A stretch of DNA of 64,000 nucleotides from Symsagittifera roscoffensis. Lineage: Eukaryota; Xenacoelomorpha; Acoela; Convolutidae. The notes under the pieces are model-generated. The model saw only the letters and a list, made by a program, of their open reading frames with translations, was not told the DNA's origin and made no database searches. Positions 1-11,475 of the stretch are shown here, piece after piece. The stretch is from assembly GCF_963678635.1 (NCBI RefSeq), contig NC_087071.1, positions 31,484,141 through 31,548,140 on the forward strand. Reading direction: 5' to 3'. Position 1 is the first letter of the stretch. Each line of letters opens with the position of its first letter. The translations under genes were made by a program, and so were the position numbers.

Positions 1-283
1 AGAATTGTTAAGTTTGATCGCAGAAACATTCAGGATTTTATCAATTTTTTGAAAGTTTTAGTTATTTCTACCATTTTTGATTGGTTTTTAGACTGTTAAA
101 TTTCTAATATTTTTAGTTTAACTTGCATTCGCATACTGCTTTTCAGTTTTAAATCGAATGTTTAGAGATACTTTTAGCTGTGCCCAACATTAATTGAAGA
201 TATTATAAAAACAAAATCAACAAAAAACTTTCTGAAGATTTAAGAAATGTTAAAGAAAGCTATGGTTTAATTCAGAACAAAAA
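1..283. other. AT-rich flank without recognisable gene
   Basis: There is no open frame of note, no splice-flanked exon and no repeat shared with the rest of the window. It is the unduplicated side of the hAT-like insertion that follows. Confidence 0.6.
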
Positions 284-291
284 GACGAGAG

Positions 292-908
292 CAAGGGCGG
301 ATCTAGGATTTTCTCGAGGGTGTGCGGCTTTTCAAAAGTTTTTGAAAATTTTATCGAACAGTTTTTTAGGTCAACCAATTTGAATAACCGATACCTCTCA
401 AAGCACTAACAAGATCCTGTATGGGCCAAATTTCCTGCGTCGCAGACAAAGTTTTGAAGAAAAAAAACAGGCAAAAAAAGGCATTTTTTGGAGAGTTTTG
501 ACCAAAAAGACGCGTTTTTTTCCAGCGACCTACCCCTTCCAAATTAAGACCATTTATCCACGAGGGAAAGAAAAAACATAAGAGCTGTACAGCTCATCAC
601 GGCGAACCGCTGTTGTGCCCCTGTTTAAGAACTACGTGCAATTTTTTTTGGTTATTTTTCTGGGTTTGGTAATGTTGCCACACCCTCAAGCAACGAGCAC
701 GGATCATGTTAGGCCTTGAACATCCGACCTTTAGATTGAGAGGCGGAGACATAACCACTTCAACACCGCTCCCCAAAGCGCCTTCAGAAAATTTTTAGGG
801 CCAGCCAGCCAAACCAGGTCTCAAAACATTACCCTTTAGGTAGTCAGGGTGTCGATTCCCCGAGGGGAGGGGGAGCGTTCAATCCCTGCCTCCGTAAATC
901 CGCTACTG
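292..908 (+). mobile_element. hAT-like non-autonomous DNA transposon, copy D1
   Basis: The element begins CAAGGGCGGATCTAGG and ends CCGCTACTG, whose complement CAGTAGCGG matches the start imperfectly, so it has short terminal inverted repeats. It is flanked by near-identical 8-bp repeats, GACGAGAG (284-291) and CACGAGAG (909-916). An 8-bp duplication plus CA-initiated short termini is the hAT pattern. It encodes no transposase, so it would need one in trans. The GC-rich segment near the right end (about 838-905) is shared with shorter relatives on the minus strand at 3760, 7550 and 31419 and with a truncated relative ending at 29126. Superfamily assignment is inference from termini and duplication length. 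Confidence 0.65.
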
Positions 909-3171
909 CACGAGAGGACGTTTCTGTGCTATATGTTTAGTTTTGTTACATTATAAATATTTTGAAAACAAAAAGACTAATTGATTTAACTAACCAAGCT
1001 TGCCCGATTGCCTGGTCGCTTCGGTCGCTTCTCTTTTCGTCTGATTTATTCAGACTCCCTTCGTTTGATATCTTCAACTCAGGTACAATTCCAAACACAC
1101 CACAATGGCTTATCTAAAACCACAAAATATATCAAAAACAAGTACAGCCAAAAAAGGTGCAATGAAAAATGATTGTAAAATTTCCCAAGGTTGGTCATTT
1201 CAGCAAACGTAAAAAACCTCATGTTTTTTTTCTACCAAATTCAAAAACATGTTTTTTTTTCAAAACCTCAATACCTAAACATGGTTTTTTAACCAAATTT
1301 AGTGCATTTTGTTGTTGTTTTTTTTCATGTTGGCTTCTATTGATGCATAATTATCAGGAAATTGGAGGAAATTAGCAGGAAATTGGAAACTTTTTGGTGC
1401 GCACTCTCAAAATGCAGAAAAAAAACATATAAACTTCTCAGGTTCTCGCTCTGGTAAAACTATGAGCAAAGTGAGGACCCTCTTGTCAATTACATTGAGA
1501 TCCCCCCTCGGCACTCATAAGTCTCTCACCTTCCTTGGTTCTGCTCTATTCAGACTCCTGTTTGATCCCCCACTGGCGGGCGACTGTGATTGGTTCAGAC
1601 TGACGGGGTCACTGCTGACACGGCAGGAGGATGAGGGGGTGGTAGAGGGGAGGATGATGTCATCTGATGAGGAGCCATGTGAGTGGTGACGGGCTGAAAT
1701 GGAGTTCATAATTAATGCCAAATTGTTGGCAGTGTCATTTTTGACTAATTAACTGGCAATAATTTAGAATTAATACTTTCTTCATTAGACAGGAGCATAG
1801 TAATTTTGTATAATTTTAAAAGTTGATTATTTTTATGCAAATCTGTGATTCAGTTGAAAAAAGTAATTGGAAGAAGTCAAAAGTATAAGAAACAAAATTT
1901 CAATTGACGAGAACAATTTTTGATGAGAATCATAAAAAAAACAAATTTGATCAAACTAAAGGGCCCCAAATTAACTCAGAAAAGATTATGGTTATTGTTA
2001 AAAAACAAAACTTTTCCATTTTTTTAAAAGTTTGTAACGAAATTGATCAAACTAAGTCCAAAATTACCTCAGAGAAGATTATGGTTATTGTTGAACAAGA
2101 AAATTTTTGCATATTTTTAAAAGTTGTTTGGTAGTGTGCGCATTTAGCTTTGAATCTCAATAAATTCAGACTTACCTTGTAACTATTAAGTAGTTTAATT
2201 ATAACAAAACTGTCCGGTTGTTCTTTTGCTTCTGTTTTTCCATCAACGTTTTTTCAACGAAGACACATAATGATGAATGATTGATCAGCACAAAATCTGC
2301 ATTAGCTGGCTTTTTCAACGCACGATATTGTTTTTGAGCACGTTTTCCATCTGTGTGCTTCAGCGCGTTTTGATTAAAAAAAATATTGAATTTAAAATTT
2401 TATTAAAACGCGAGCTTACTTGGTCAGTTTATTTTCTCGTTTTCTTTCTAATACCATGCAAGTATGGCTTAAAATTTCAAACCCCGAGATTATTGGAGAC
2501 CATTGAAAAAGACAGAACAATAAGTGCTGGTCTAAAAATAGAGATATAGGGTTTCTTTGTGCGATATCTTCTGAAAAAATAATGTTGGTTCATATTTGGC
2601 AAAATCATAATCAAACTTAACAAAATTATTGTATAATTTTTACCGCGTTTTTACAGTGGCGGCAGTTCGCTGAGAATAAAATTTAAGAAATTAGGGCAGT
2701 TAAAGAAAAACAAACTAACTATAATGAAAACAGAAAACGGATGGATATTTATAGAAAGTGAATCCGTATTCCAGGGTAGTCATTTCATGAATGATAAGAT
2801 TCCATATGCTTTTTGATTGCATCACTAACACAAAATCTTACACACCTTTCAACTTCGTGCGTCATTTCGTGCTCTGATTAAAAACGGACAATCCGGAAAT
2901 AGCCGATCATTTTCGTCACGTTATGGCTGACTTAGCAAGCAGACGTTACATCTTCTTTTTTTTAACCGATATCTTAATACTAAAAGGCGGAGGCTTTTTT
3001 TCACTCATTCCTGTGACGCATTCTGTTTTTTGATAGTGAAATAAGAAAGAGAACACGAATAATAAACAAACACAGAAGGATCGGATGGCCTCTTTACGTA
3101 CTAGCGTCTTCTTACTCAATCGGCCTAAAATGACTTATCAGCTTATCCTTTATTAATTGATACCGTTGATC
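909..3171. repeat. Segmental duplication block A, copy 1
   Basis: Collinear with 29127-31285, with a few percent substitutions and small indels. The best-matching stretch runs from TTTCTGTGCTATATG near 920 to the segment just before the MITE. The only coding-like part is the minus-strand exon at 1530-1693. The remaining bases are AT-rich, with homopolymers and a local duplication around 1960-2130, where the phrase GAGAAGATTATGGTTATTG and its variant occur twice about 95 bp apart; copy 2 has lost one of the two. Confidence 0.85.
1530..1693 (-). CDS. Candidate internal exon, serine-rich, 164 bp, copy 1
   Basis: Read on the minus strand, an acceptor (CTCCATTTCAG) precedes a 164-bp open stretch that ends AAG before a strong donor, GTGAGAG. 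The exon is clearly more GC-rich than its surroundings. It starts in phase 1 (two bases complete a codon) and ends in phase 0, encoding 54 codons. The peptide is low-complexity and polar: RHHSHGSSSDD at its start, then proline/serine and asparagine-rich segments, ending NRAEPRK. This resembles a disordered linker of a larger protein; I do not recognise the family. The copy at 29738-29901 keeps both splice sites and the frame, with one silent change and one Val/Leu change, fewer than in the neighbouring introns. It could splice from the third exon of the small minus-strand gene at 15573-16286, whose phase fits. Confidence 0.55.
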
Positions 3172-3179
3172 AAGCTGTA

Positions 3180-3621
3180 GGGTCTTATGCACTAAGCGGC
3201 CCAAAATCAAATTTTCTACATCGTAAGCTGGAAATTATGCGATCGAATTTGATTGGTTAATTTTAGCCAATCAAATTCAAGTTAAACGGTCAGGGATTCC
3301 GATCAACCTTTCCAGCAGATAAAAATATCAGCCGAATTTTCCGAAAAGATGAAACTTTGTAAAATAATCAAACTAATTTTGAGTTACTTGTGAAACCTAG
3401 CCCAGACAAGGAAAACTTATTAAAATGGATTGACAAAAAATTCAAATATATAATTCGGCTAATAATTTTATCTGCTTGAAACGGCAGAATTATTTCATTT
3501 AAAATGGCAGAAAATGTCGATGGAACTTGATTGGCTAATTAGCCAATCAAATTCAACCACAGTAATTTCACTTCAGGAGATGTAGAAATAATGATTTTGG
3601 GCCGTTTAGTGCATAAGACCC
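3180..3621. mobile_element. 442-bp MITE with 8-bp target duplication
   Basis: The two ends are inverted copies: GGGTCTTATGCACTAAGCGG at the left and its complement with one mismatch at the right, and weaker inverted similarity continues about 100 bp inward, including GATTGGCTAATTAGCCAATC-like palindromes. The 8-bp duplication AAGCTGTA lies at 3172-3179 and 3622-3629. The matching site in copy 2 (near 31278) is empty, reading through GATCAAGCTGTATTT, which confirms the insertion. There is no coding capacity. GGG termini with an 8-bp duplication could be Merlin-type or hAT-type; I cannot decide between them. Confidence 0.85.
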
Positions 3622-3759
3622 AAGCTGTATTTCAACAACGCATTAATTTTCAACCGATCAGATTCGAGCAGTACAATCGATTAGTTAATACAATGGCGAT
3701 CACTCATTCGTTAGCCGATTCGAACTTTTTGAGTAGATGTGAAGGTATCCGGGTCGAGG

Positions 3760-4176
3760 CAGTAGCGGCTTTAGGGGGAAGGGGGCAGATGCTCCCCCTC
3801 AGGAATTCGAACCCCTGCCGACCCAAAGGTACCGCCTTTGTACTATTTTGAGATATCCATTTTTGGCTGACTGACCTTAAATATTTTCTAAAAGCGCCTT
3901 TGGCGCCAATCTATATTAATTTTGAGGAAGAACGCTCGCCGAAAAAACGCGATTTTTAGTCAAAATTTTCCAAAAAGTGCCTAAAAACGCCTTTTTTGGC
4001 CTTTTTTCAAAAAAACTTGCCTGCGGCACAGAAAATGTGGTAAAATTTGGGTCTTTATAGTGGTTTGCAAGAGCTCACAAAAAATTTTGAACGACCTAAA
4101 AAAAGTGGACAAATTTTTCAACGTTTTTTTGAAAATCTGCCCCCTCCCCCTCGTGAAATTCCTAGATCCGCGCCTA
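3760..4176 (-). mobile_element. hAT-like non-autonomous element, copy D2
   Basis: Read on the minus strand it begins like D1 (GGCGCGGATCTAGG) and ends in CCGCTACTG. The flanking 8-mers GGTCGAGG (3752-3759) and AGTTGAGG (4177-4184) match at six of eight positions, an aged target duplication. The interior keeps the family's GC-rich end and the run of T-rich direct motifs. It is shorter than D1 (417 against 617 bp). Confidence 0.6.
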
Positions 4177-4189
4177 AGTTGAGGTTGTG

Positions 4190-4700
4190 GTTTTATGATC
4201 AGACGGTCGCGGCCAACTTTTGGTATTTCCAGACAGTCGCGTCCGCGACCGGTGCGACCGAAGGGTATTTCCAGACTGTCGCAATGCGTCCGCGACCGGC
4301 GCGAGCGAAGGGAAGTTAACGGCGAGCGGCACAACCAAAGAAAATTTAAACACGACCGGCGCGACCGAAGGAAAAATAGTCGCGCGGTCAAAAATTTAGT
4401 CGCGGCGGTCGAAAAATTAGTCGCTGTGGTCGAAAAATTAGTCGCGGTGGTCGAAAAATTCGTCGCGGGGCGAATAAGTTTTCCATCGCCGCGACTAACT
4501 TTTCGACCATGGCGACAAATTGTTCGACCACCGCGACTAACTTTTTAGTCGCCGCGACTAATTTTTCGACCATCGCGAACAAAATACGGTATTTCCAGAG
4601 TTTGTCTGCGACTTAAAACCCTGCAAAGACTATGGATTTTCGGTCACGGAATTAACATTTCCGCGACCGACAAAGTCAAAAATTTAGTCGCGGACCTCAA
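4190..4700. repeat. GC-rich palindromic minisatellite (21-bp unit), copy 1
   Basis: The first part repeats GGTCGAAAAATTAGTCGCGG about every 21 bp (best at 4390-4470); the second part (4485-4580) carries the same unit in inverted orientation, so a single strand can fold into a long hairpin. The block is rich in CG dinucleotides inside AT-rich DNA. Both strands give open frames with a seven-residue period (such as EKLVAVV), which follows from the 21-bp unit and is not evidence for a protein. Copies lie at 7965 and 31812. Confidence 0.75.
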
Positions 4701-5251
4701 CCCGGGTTTTTTAATGGAGTTAATTTTTGTTTTTGTTTCTGGTCCGGGTAAGTCTCTGCAGCCTGTTTGAAACAAATTTGAATAGTTTACCAAACAATCT
4801 ATATTTTTGGCTATCTCGGCTTGTTTTTAAATCGACCTTAAAATGTGAACAAACTTATTTGAAAAGGTGCTGAAATTGTTTGGTTATTTTTAGCCAATCA
4901 GATTGAAGCAAACGAGTTTCAGTTCAAGATGCTGAAATAATGGTTTTTTTGGGCGGACCAAGTAAAAAAGACTCCACATCTTATATTTAAAACTTTTAAT
5001 ATATTTTGCTGCTCAATAGGTTGAAGTTTGCTTCATATCGGCATTTTTAGGCGCAGAAATTGGACATAGAACTGAAGCAAAATGGCTAGTCGCGTATTCT
5101 ATAAACGCATCATAAACAGAGCTAGTTGCTCCTTGGAGCTATTTGAAGCACAAAATGAGGTATTTAGCGTCTAGTCACGTATTAAAGAAACCTATTACAG
5201 GATGATGTCAGAACATAATTTTCATGAATGCTATCTCATTTTTTACTTATT

Positions 5252-5905
5252 TGGGGTAGCGAGGTGATTGTTTTTGCAGTAGGCAGCAAAAAGTCACTGA
5301 AATCTGATGATATATTTCAGTGATTGTTTTTTGCTCAGGCATATTTTTGCAATTTAATGATTTTTTACTGTATTTAGTGCCAAACGAGCTACTATACTGT
5401 TGAATCAAAACAACCGGACAAAAATAACTGAACAAAAATTTTAAATTGGTTTCTCTAAAATTCGGTTATTTTTGCCCTGAAAAAAGGTGGAGGACAAAAA
5501 AATGAATTTTACCAGTTTATTTTGATGCAAATTTGTTGGCAAATTTTTGATGTAAAATCATACCCGTGTAACGAGTAAAATTAATTGGTTCAAAATTATT
5601 GTGGTAAACATAGTTAACTGATGTAGCAATAAATATAATTAATTCCTTTGACCCTGTTTACCTCCTTGATTTTGATGCAAATAGCTTGACCCGTTACAAA
5701 GTTTGCATCATAAACACTGTTTCAGTTCTTTTTTTTCGTTCGTTTTTTCCGCATTATACGAGCTCGCTCAGTAAAAATGCATTAAAAGTCCATTCAATCG
5801 CAAAAACTTGCGTGAATAAGAAACAATCCAATTCAAGGACATACATCATCAGAGTTCGGCGGATTTTTGCAGTCTACTGCAATTAAAAAATCACCTCAAT
5901 AACCC
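5252..5905. mobile_element. Foldback / MITE-like inverted-repeat element, copy 1
   Basis: The left 190 bp and the reverse complement of the right 190 bp align imperfectly: both read GAGGTGATT, then TTGCAGTAG followed by GCAAAAA, then a segment with TCTGATGAT. The middle is unrelated AT-rich DNA. The left arm also holds a compact hairpin at 5284-5335. Related copies are at 8957-9610 and 32842-33491, carried along by the larger duplications. I cannot define a target duplication. Confidence 0.55.
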
Positions 5906-7549
5906 TTATATTTGTAAAATAAGAGACGATTTATAAAATACAAGTCTTGGACATTTTATGAGCCAAATTAAATGCCACTTACGTGCTTTTTAGTACGAAA
6001 AATGTAGCACAATAGTTCTCGCAAAACGGCAATTCCCAAACCGCCATAACAAAACAAATTTTAATTACAGGCTTACTGTTTTTCAAAAATTTGTTCAAAT
6101 TAAGATGAGACTCACTAACTGAGTTGAAATAGATATCAGCTGAGCTGCTTGATTATATGAGTCTTTATAGATAAAACATCTGAAAATTTTTGTAGTGAAT
6201 GTCATCAAAAATTATTCCTCGGAATTGCATTTTAGGAAAAAAACTCTAAAAAAATTTAAAAAGCAGTTAAAGGAAACAAAAGAGAAAGCTTTTTTTAAAC
6301 AGTTTTTAGTACTATGTGTTTGTTTTTGAAACTTTTATAATTTTTCTCATTCTGAGAATTTGGTATTTCGGTTTGGAGCTTTTAATTCCAATTATTTAGG
6401 GCAGTAGCTGGGAATCTCCACAAGCAACCTCAAAACCACTATAAGCACTGCTTAAGATATCCAAATGATTTAAAAGCAGTTTTCTTAACGCAATTGTGTT
6501 ATCAGAAAGTAACAATTTTCGTAGAGTGTGATGCATGTACCACCGAACAATAAAAATTGACAACTTTTGACAGAAAAAAAGCACTTTCTGAGAGTGATCA
6601 GTTATTTTAGCATCTTCAACCCAGTTGTTTCTTGAAAATCTGACAGCACTTTCGTAGTCATTTTTTATTTTCAAAACTGTGCCTGGTTAAAATATCAAAT
6701 TTGATTTAAAGTACTCTATTTAATTTGTAGATGTAAACATGGCTCTCTTTACTTTTGTCAATTTTCACTTTTTGCAGATCTTTTTGTGCGTTTGATAGAT
6801 ATCTAAGGATTTTTTATGATATTAAAAAGATTGATCAACAATAACATTTCAGATCAGCTAAAATTTTTGAGAAAAAAAAGATATTTTTGTTCTAAGTGGG
6901 TTTTTGCACATCAAACAACTCCGGTTTAGAATTTCCCGGTACATTCTTTTTCAGTTTTTTTCCACATTTTGTTCAAAGTAGGCACTTATGCATTTACTAT
7001 AAATGAAATAAAGTTTTCCCTAAAAGCGGTTAGACATTTTTGCGTACTGTTTGGTTAAAAATGACCCATTTTAAAAAACTTCTCGAGATGAGTTTCTACC
7101 AACAGTAAAATTATCCTTAAATCAAAAAGGTGAAGAAGAACGACGTATGATTCATCGTTTAACCTACTTAAAGTTTTCATGCTATAAAACAGCGCTTTAA
7201 AACAACATCAATTTTTTTTTCTCAACATTAAATTTTGTATAGGAATTGAGCGATTGAAAAGGTCTTTTCTGTATATCTCGCCATTCTAGATTAAATTTTC
7301 TAATTACTCGGCTAGATCTTGAGCTCACATAGCCAATCAAATTCAACCACAATAATTTCACTTCAAGAGATGTAGAAATAATGATTTTGGGCCGTTTAGT
7401 GCAAAAGACCCAAGCTGTATTTCAACAACGCATTAATTTTCAACCGATCAGATTCGAGCAGTACAATCGGTTAGTTAATACAATTGCGATCACTCATTAG
7501 TTAGCCGATTCGAACTTTTTGAGTAGATGAGAAGGTACCCGGGTCGAGG

Positions 7550-7946
7550 CAGTAGCGGCTTTAGGGGGAAGGGGGCGGATCCCCCCTCCCCCTCTGAAAT
7601 TCGACCCCCTGCCGACCCAAAGGTACATTTTTGGCTGACTGACCTTAAATATTTTCTAAAAGCGCCTTTGGCGCCAATCTATACTAATTTTGAGGGGGAA
7701 CGCTTGCCGAAAAAACGCGATTTTTAGTCGAAATTTTCCAAAAAGTGCCTAGAAACGCCTTTTTTGGCCTTTTTTCAAAAAAACTTGCCTGCGGCACAGA
7801 AAATGTGATAAAATTTTCGTCTTTATAGTGGTTTGCAAGAGCTCACAAAATAATTTGAACGAACCAAAAAAAAAGTGGACAAAACTTTCAACGTTTTTTT
7901 GAAAATCTGCCCCCCCCCCCTCGTGAAGTTCCTAGATCCGCGCCTA
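7550..7946 (-). mobile_element. hAT-like element, copy D3
   Basis: This is the tandem-duplicated counterpart of D2, with the same flanks (GGTCGAGG before, AGTTGAGG after) and the same ends. It has lost about 20 bp near 7625 relative to D2. Confidence 0.6.
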
Positions 7947-7964
7947 AGTTGAGGTTGTGGTTTT

Positions 7965-8425
7965 ATGATCAGACGGTCGCGGCCAACTTTTGGTATTTCC
8001 AGACAGTCGCGTCCGCGACCGGTGCGACCGAAGGGGAGTTAACGGCGAGCGGCACAACAAAAGAAAATTTAAACACGACCGGCGCGACCGAAGGAAAACT
8101 AGCCGCAGCGGTCAAAAATTTAGTCGCGGCGGTCGAAAAATTAGTCGCTGTGGTCGAAAAATTAGTCGCGGTGGTCGAAAAATTCGTCGCGGGGCGAATA
8201 AGTTTTCCATCGCCGCGACCAATTTTTCGACAATGACGACAAATTGTTCGACCACCGCGACTAACTTTTCAGCCGCTGCGACTAATTTTTTGACCATCGC
8301 GAACAAAATACGGTATTTCCAGAGTTTGTCTGCGACTTAAAACCATGCGAAGACTATGGATTTTCGGTCACGCAATTAGCATTTCCGCGACCGACAAAGT
8401 CGAAAATTTAGTCGCGGACCTCAAG
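7965..8425. repeat. Palindromic 21-bp minisatellite, copy 2
   Basis: Same organisation as at 4190: direct GGTCGAAAAATTAGTCGCGG units at 8115-8190, then inverted units at 8205-8300. It is slightly shorter because the segment after the first GGTGCGACCGAAGG is missing. Confidence 0.75.
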
Positions 8426-8956
8426 CCGGGTATTTTTTTTTATGAAGTTAATTTTTGTTTTTGTTTCTGGTCCGGGTAAGTCTCTGCAGCCTGTTTGAAA
8501 CAAATTTGATTAGTTTACCAAAGAATCTATATTTTTGGCTATCTCGGCTTATTTTTAAATCGGCTTAAAAGTGTGAACAAACTTATTTGAAAAGGTGCTG
8601 AAATTGTTTGGTTATTTTTAGCCAATCAGATTGAAGCAAACGAGTTTCAGTTCAAGATGCTGAAATATTGATTTTTGGGCGGACTAAGTAAAAAAGACTT
8701 AAAATATTTTGCTGCTCAATAGGTTGAAATTTGCTTCATATCGGCAACTTTAGGCACAGAAATTGGACATAGAACTGAAGCAAAAATGGCTAGTCGCGTA
8801 TTCCATAAACGCATCATAAACAGAGCTAGTTGCTCCTTGGAGCTATTTGAAGCACAAAATGAGTTATTTAGCGTCTAGTCACGTATTAAAGAAACCTATT
8901 ACAGGATGTTATCAGAACAGAATTTTCATGAATCCTCTCTCATTTTTTACTTATTT

Positions 8957-9610
8957 GGGGTAGCGAGGTGATTGTTTTTGCAGTAGGCAGCAAAAAGTCA
9001 CTGAAATCTGATAATATATTTCAGTGATTGTTTTTTGCCAGGCATATTTTCGCGATTTAATTATTTTTTACTGTATTTAGTGCCAAACGAGCTACTATAC
9101 TGTTGAATCAAAACAACCAGACAAAAATAACTGAACAAAAATTTTAAATCGGTTTCTCTAAAATTCGGTTATTTTTGCCCTGAAAAAAGGTAGAGGACAA
9201 AAAAATGAATTTTACCAGTCTATTTTGATGCAAATTTGTTGGCAAATTTTTGATGTAAAATCATACCCGTTTAACGAGTAAAATTATTTGGTTCAAAATT
9301 ATTGTGGTAAACATAGTTAACTGATGTAGCAATAAATATAATTAATTCCTTTGACCCTGTTTACCTCCTTGATTTTGATGCAAATAGCTTGACCCGTTAC
9401 AAAGTTTGCATCATAAACACAGTTTCAGTTCTTTTTTTTTTCGTTTGTTTTGTCAGCATTATACGAGCTCGCTCAGTAAAAATGCATTAAATGTCCATTC
9501 AATCGCAAAAACTTGCGTGAGTAAGAAACAATGTAATTCAAGGACATACATCATCAGAGTTCGGCGGATTTTTGCAGTCTATTGGAATTAAAAAATCACC
9601 TCAATAACCC
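8957..9610. mobile_element. Foldback / MITE-like element, copy 2
   Basis: Counterpart of 5252-5905 in the second R unit, with the same inverted arms and the same internal hairpin in its left arm. Confidence 0.55.
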
Positions 9611-11475
9611 TTATATTTGTAAAATAAGTGACGATTTATAAAATACAAGTCTTGGACATTTCATGAGCCAAATTAAATGCCACTTACGTGCTTTTTAGCA
9701 CGAAAAATGTAGCACAATAGTTCTCGCAAAACGGCAATTCCCAAACCGCCATAACGAAACAAATTTTAATTACAGGCTTACTGTTTTTCAAAAATTTGTT
9801 CAAAATAAGTTGAGACTCACTAACTGAGTTGAAATAGATATCAGCTGAGCTGCATGATTATATGAGTCTTTATAGATAAAACATCAGAAAATTTTTGTAG
9901 TGAATTCCATCAAAAATTATTCCTCGGAATTGCATTTTGGGAAAAAAAAACTTTAAAAAAGCTTAAAAAAGCAGTTAAAAGAGAACGCGTTTTTAAAACA
10001 GTTTTTAGTACTAAGTGTTTGTCTTTGAAACTTTTATAAGCTTTCTTCATTCTGATAATTTGTTATTTCGGTTTGGAGCTTTTAATTCCAATTATTTAGG
10101 GAAGTAGCTGGGAATCACCACAAGCAACCTCAAAACCACTATAGGCAATGCTTAAGATATCCAAATGATTTAAGAGCAGTTTTCTTAGTGCAATTGTGTT
10201 ATCAGAAAGTAACAATTTGCATAGATTGTGATGCATGTACCACCGAACAATAAAAATTGACAACTTTTGACAGAAAAAAAGAGTGATCAGTTATTTTCGC
10301 ATCTTCAACCCAGTTGTTCCTTGAAAATCTGAAAGCACTTTCGTAGTGATTTTTTATTTTCAAAACTGTGCCTGGTTAAAATATCAAATTTGACTTAAAA
10401 TATTCTAATTAAATTGTAGATGTAAATATGACTCTCTTTACTTTTGTCAATTTTCACTTTTTGCAGATCTTTTTGTGCGTTTGACAAATTTTATCATTTT
10501 TTGCATATCTTTTTGTGCGTTCGATAGATATCTAAGGATTTTTATGATAGTAAAAAGGTTGATTACCAATAAGATTTCAAATCAGCTAAAATTTTTGAGA
10601 AAAAATGATAGGTTTTTTCTAAGTGTGTTTTTGCACATCAAACAACTCCGGTTCAGAATTTCCAGGTATATTCATTTTCATTTTTTTTCCACATTTTGTT
10701 CAAAGTCTTCACTTATGCATTTACTATAGCTGAAATTAAGTTTTCCTAAAAAGCGGTTAGACATTTTTTGCGTACTGTTTGGTTAAAAATGACCCATTTT
10801 AAGAAACTTCTCGAGATGAGATTCTACCAACAGTAAAATTATCCTTAAATCAAAAAGGTGAAGAAGAACGACGTATGATTCATCGTTTAACCTACTTAAA
10901 GTTTTCATGCTATAAAACAGCGCTTTAAAACAACATCAATTTTTTTTCTCAACATTAAATTTTTGTATAGGAATTGAGCGATTGAAAAAGTCTTTTCTGT
11001 ATATCTCGCTGTTCTAGATTAAATTTTCTAATTAATCGGCTAGATCTTGAGCTTTCATCGGTAGCAGCCAAAAAAGTAGAAAGGTTGGAGAAAGGAATCT
11101 TTTTGTTTTAGGCAAAAATATTCTGTCAGAAAATTTGAAATTTCTGGCGAATTCCTCTTTCAGCTTAAGAAGGTTTTTGTTCTGACTTCTGAAGAAAATG
11201 ACAGTTATTTGTGCTCGGGACAGTTATTTGAGTAAACTGGATCATATGTAAAACTTTTAATTCGCTGGGAAATCCGATAGCTAATTTCCATTTTCGAAAT
11301 CAGAAGTCGATCACGTTTTTTTGTGACCTTTACACTTTTGCTGTTTGGTTGTGAAGTTTGCTTTCCTTTTAACAATGAAAAACATTGAAGTTAAAAAGAA
11401 ACCAAGTCAAACCGCGAAAAAATCAAAGCTGAGCGTGAACAATTTTTAAACTTTTTTTCTGAAAAACAAAAATCT

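Larger units (their letters stand above)
3541..7330. repeat. Block R, first tandem unit (3790 bp)
   Basis: This unit is repeated immediately at 7331. The unit start falls inside the right half of the MITE and its end is the sequence GAGCTCACATAG. Homologous DNA in copy 2 is 31286-34945, which has no MITE. It contains a hAT-like element, the palindromic minisatellite and the foldback element annotated separately. The remainder, about 5906-7330, is AT-rich and holds no exon I can support. Confidence 0.85.
7331..11060. repeat. Block R, second tandem unit
   Basis: A direct tandem copy of 3541-7330. It begins with the right end of the MITE (7331-7413, without its left half) and continues into block S with the sequence GAGCTTTCATCGGTAGCAGCC, the ancestral junction seen also near 34935. 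Small indels (for example near 10280 and 10490) separate it from unit 1. No gene was found in it. Confidence 0.85.

Noticed and set aside
1670-1700. Hammerhead ribozyme core-like CTGATGA ... GAAA
   Set aside because: Only four base pairs of stem II form, with unpaired GG in a place that must be paired, and the motif lies inside the better-supported exon on the other strand.
4047-4582. Open frames on both strands over the 21-bp minisatellite (EKLVAVV-type heptads)
   Set aside because: A unit divisible by three without stops gives open frames on both strands; there is no start context, splice signal or conservation of the peptide between the three copies.
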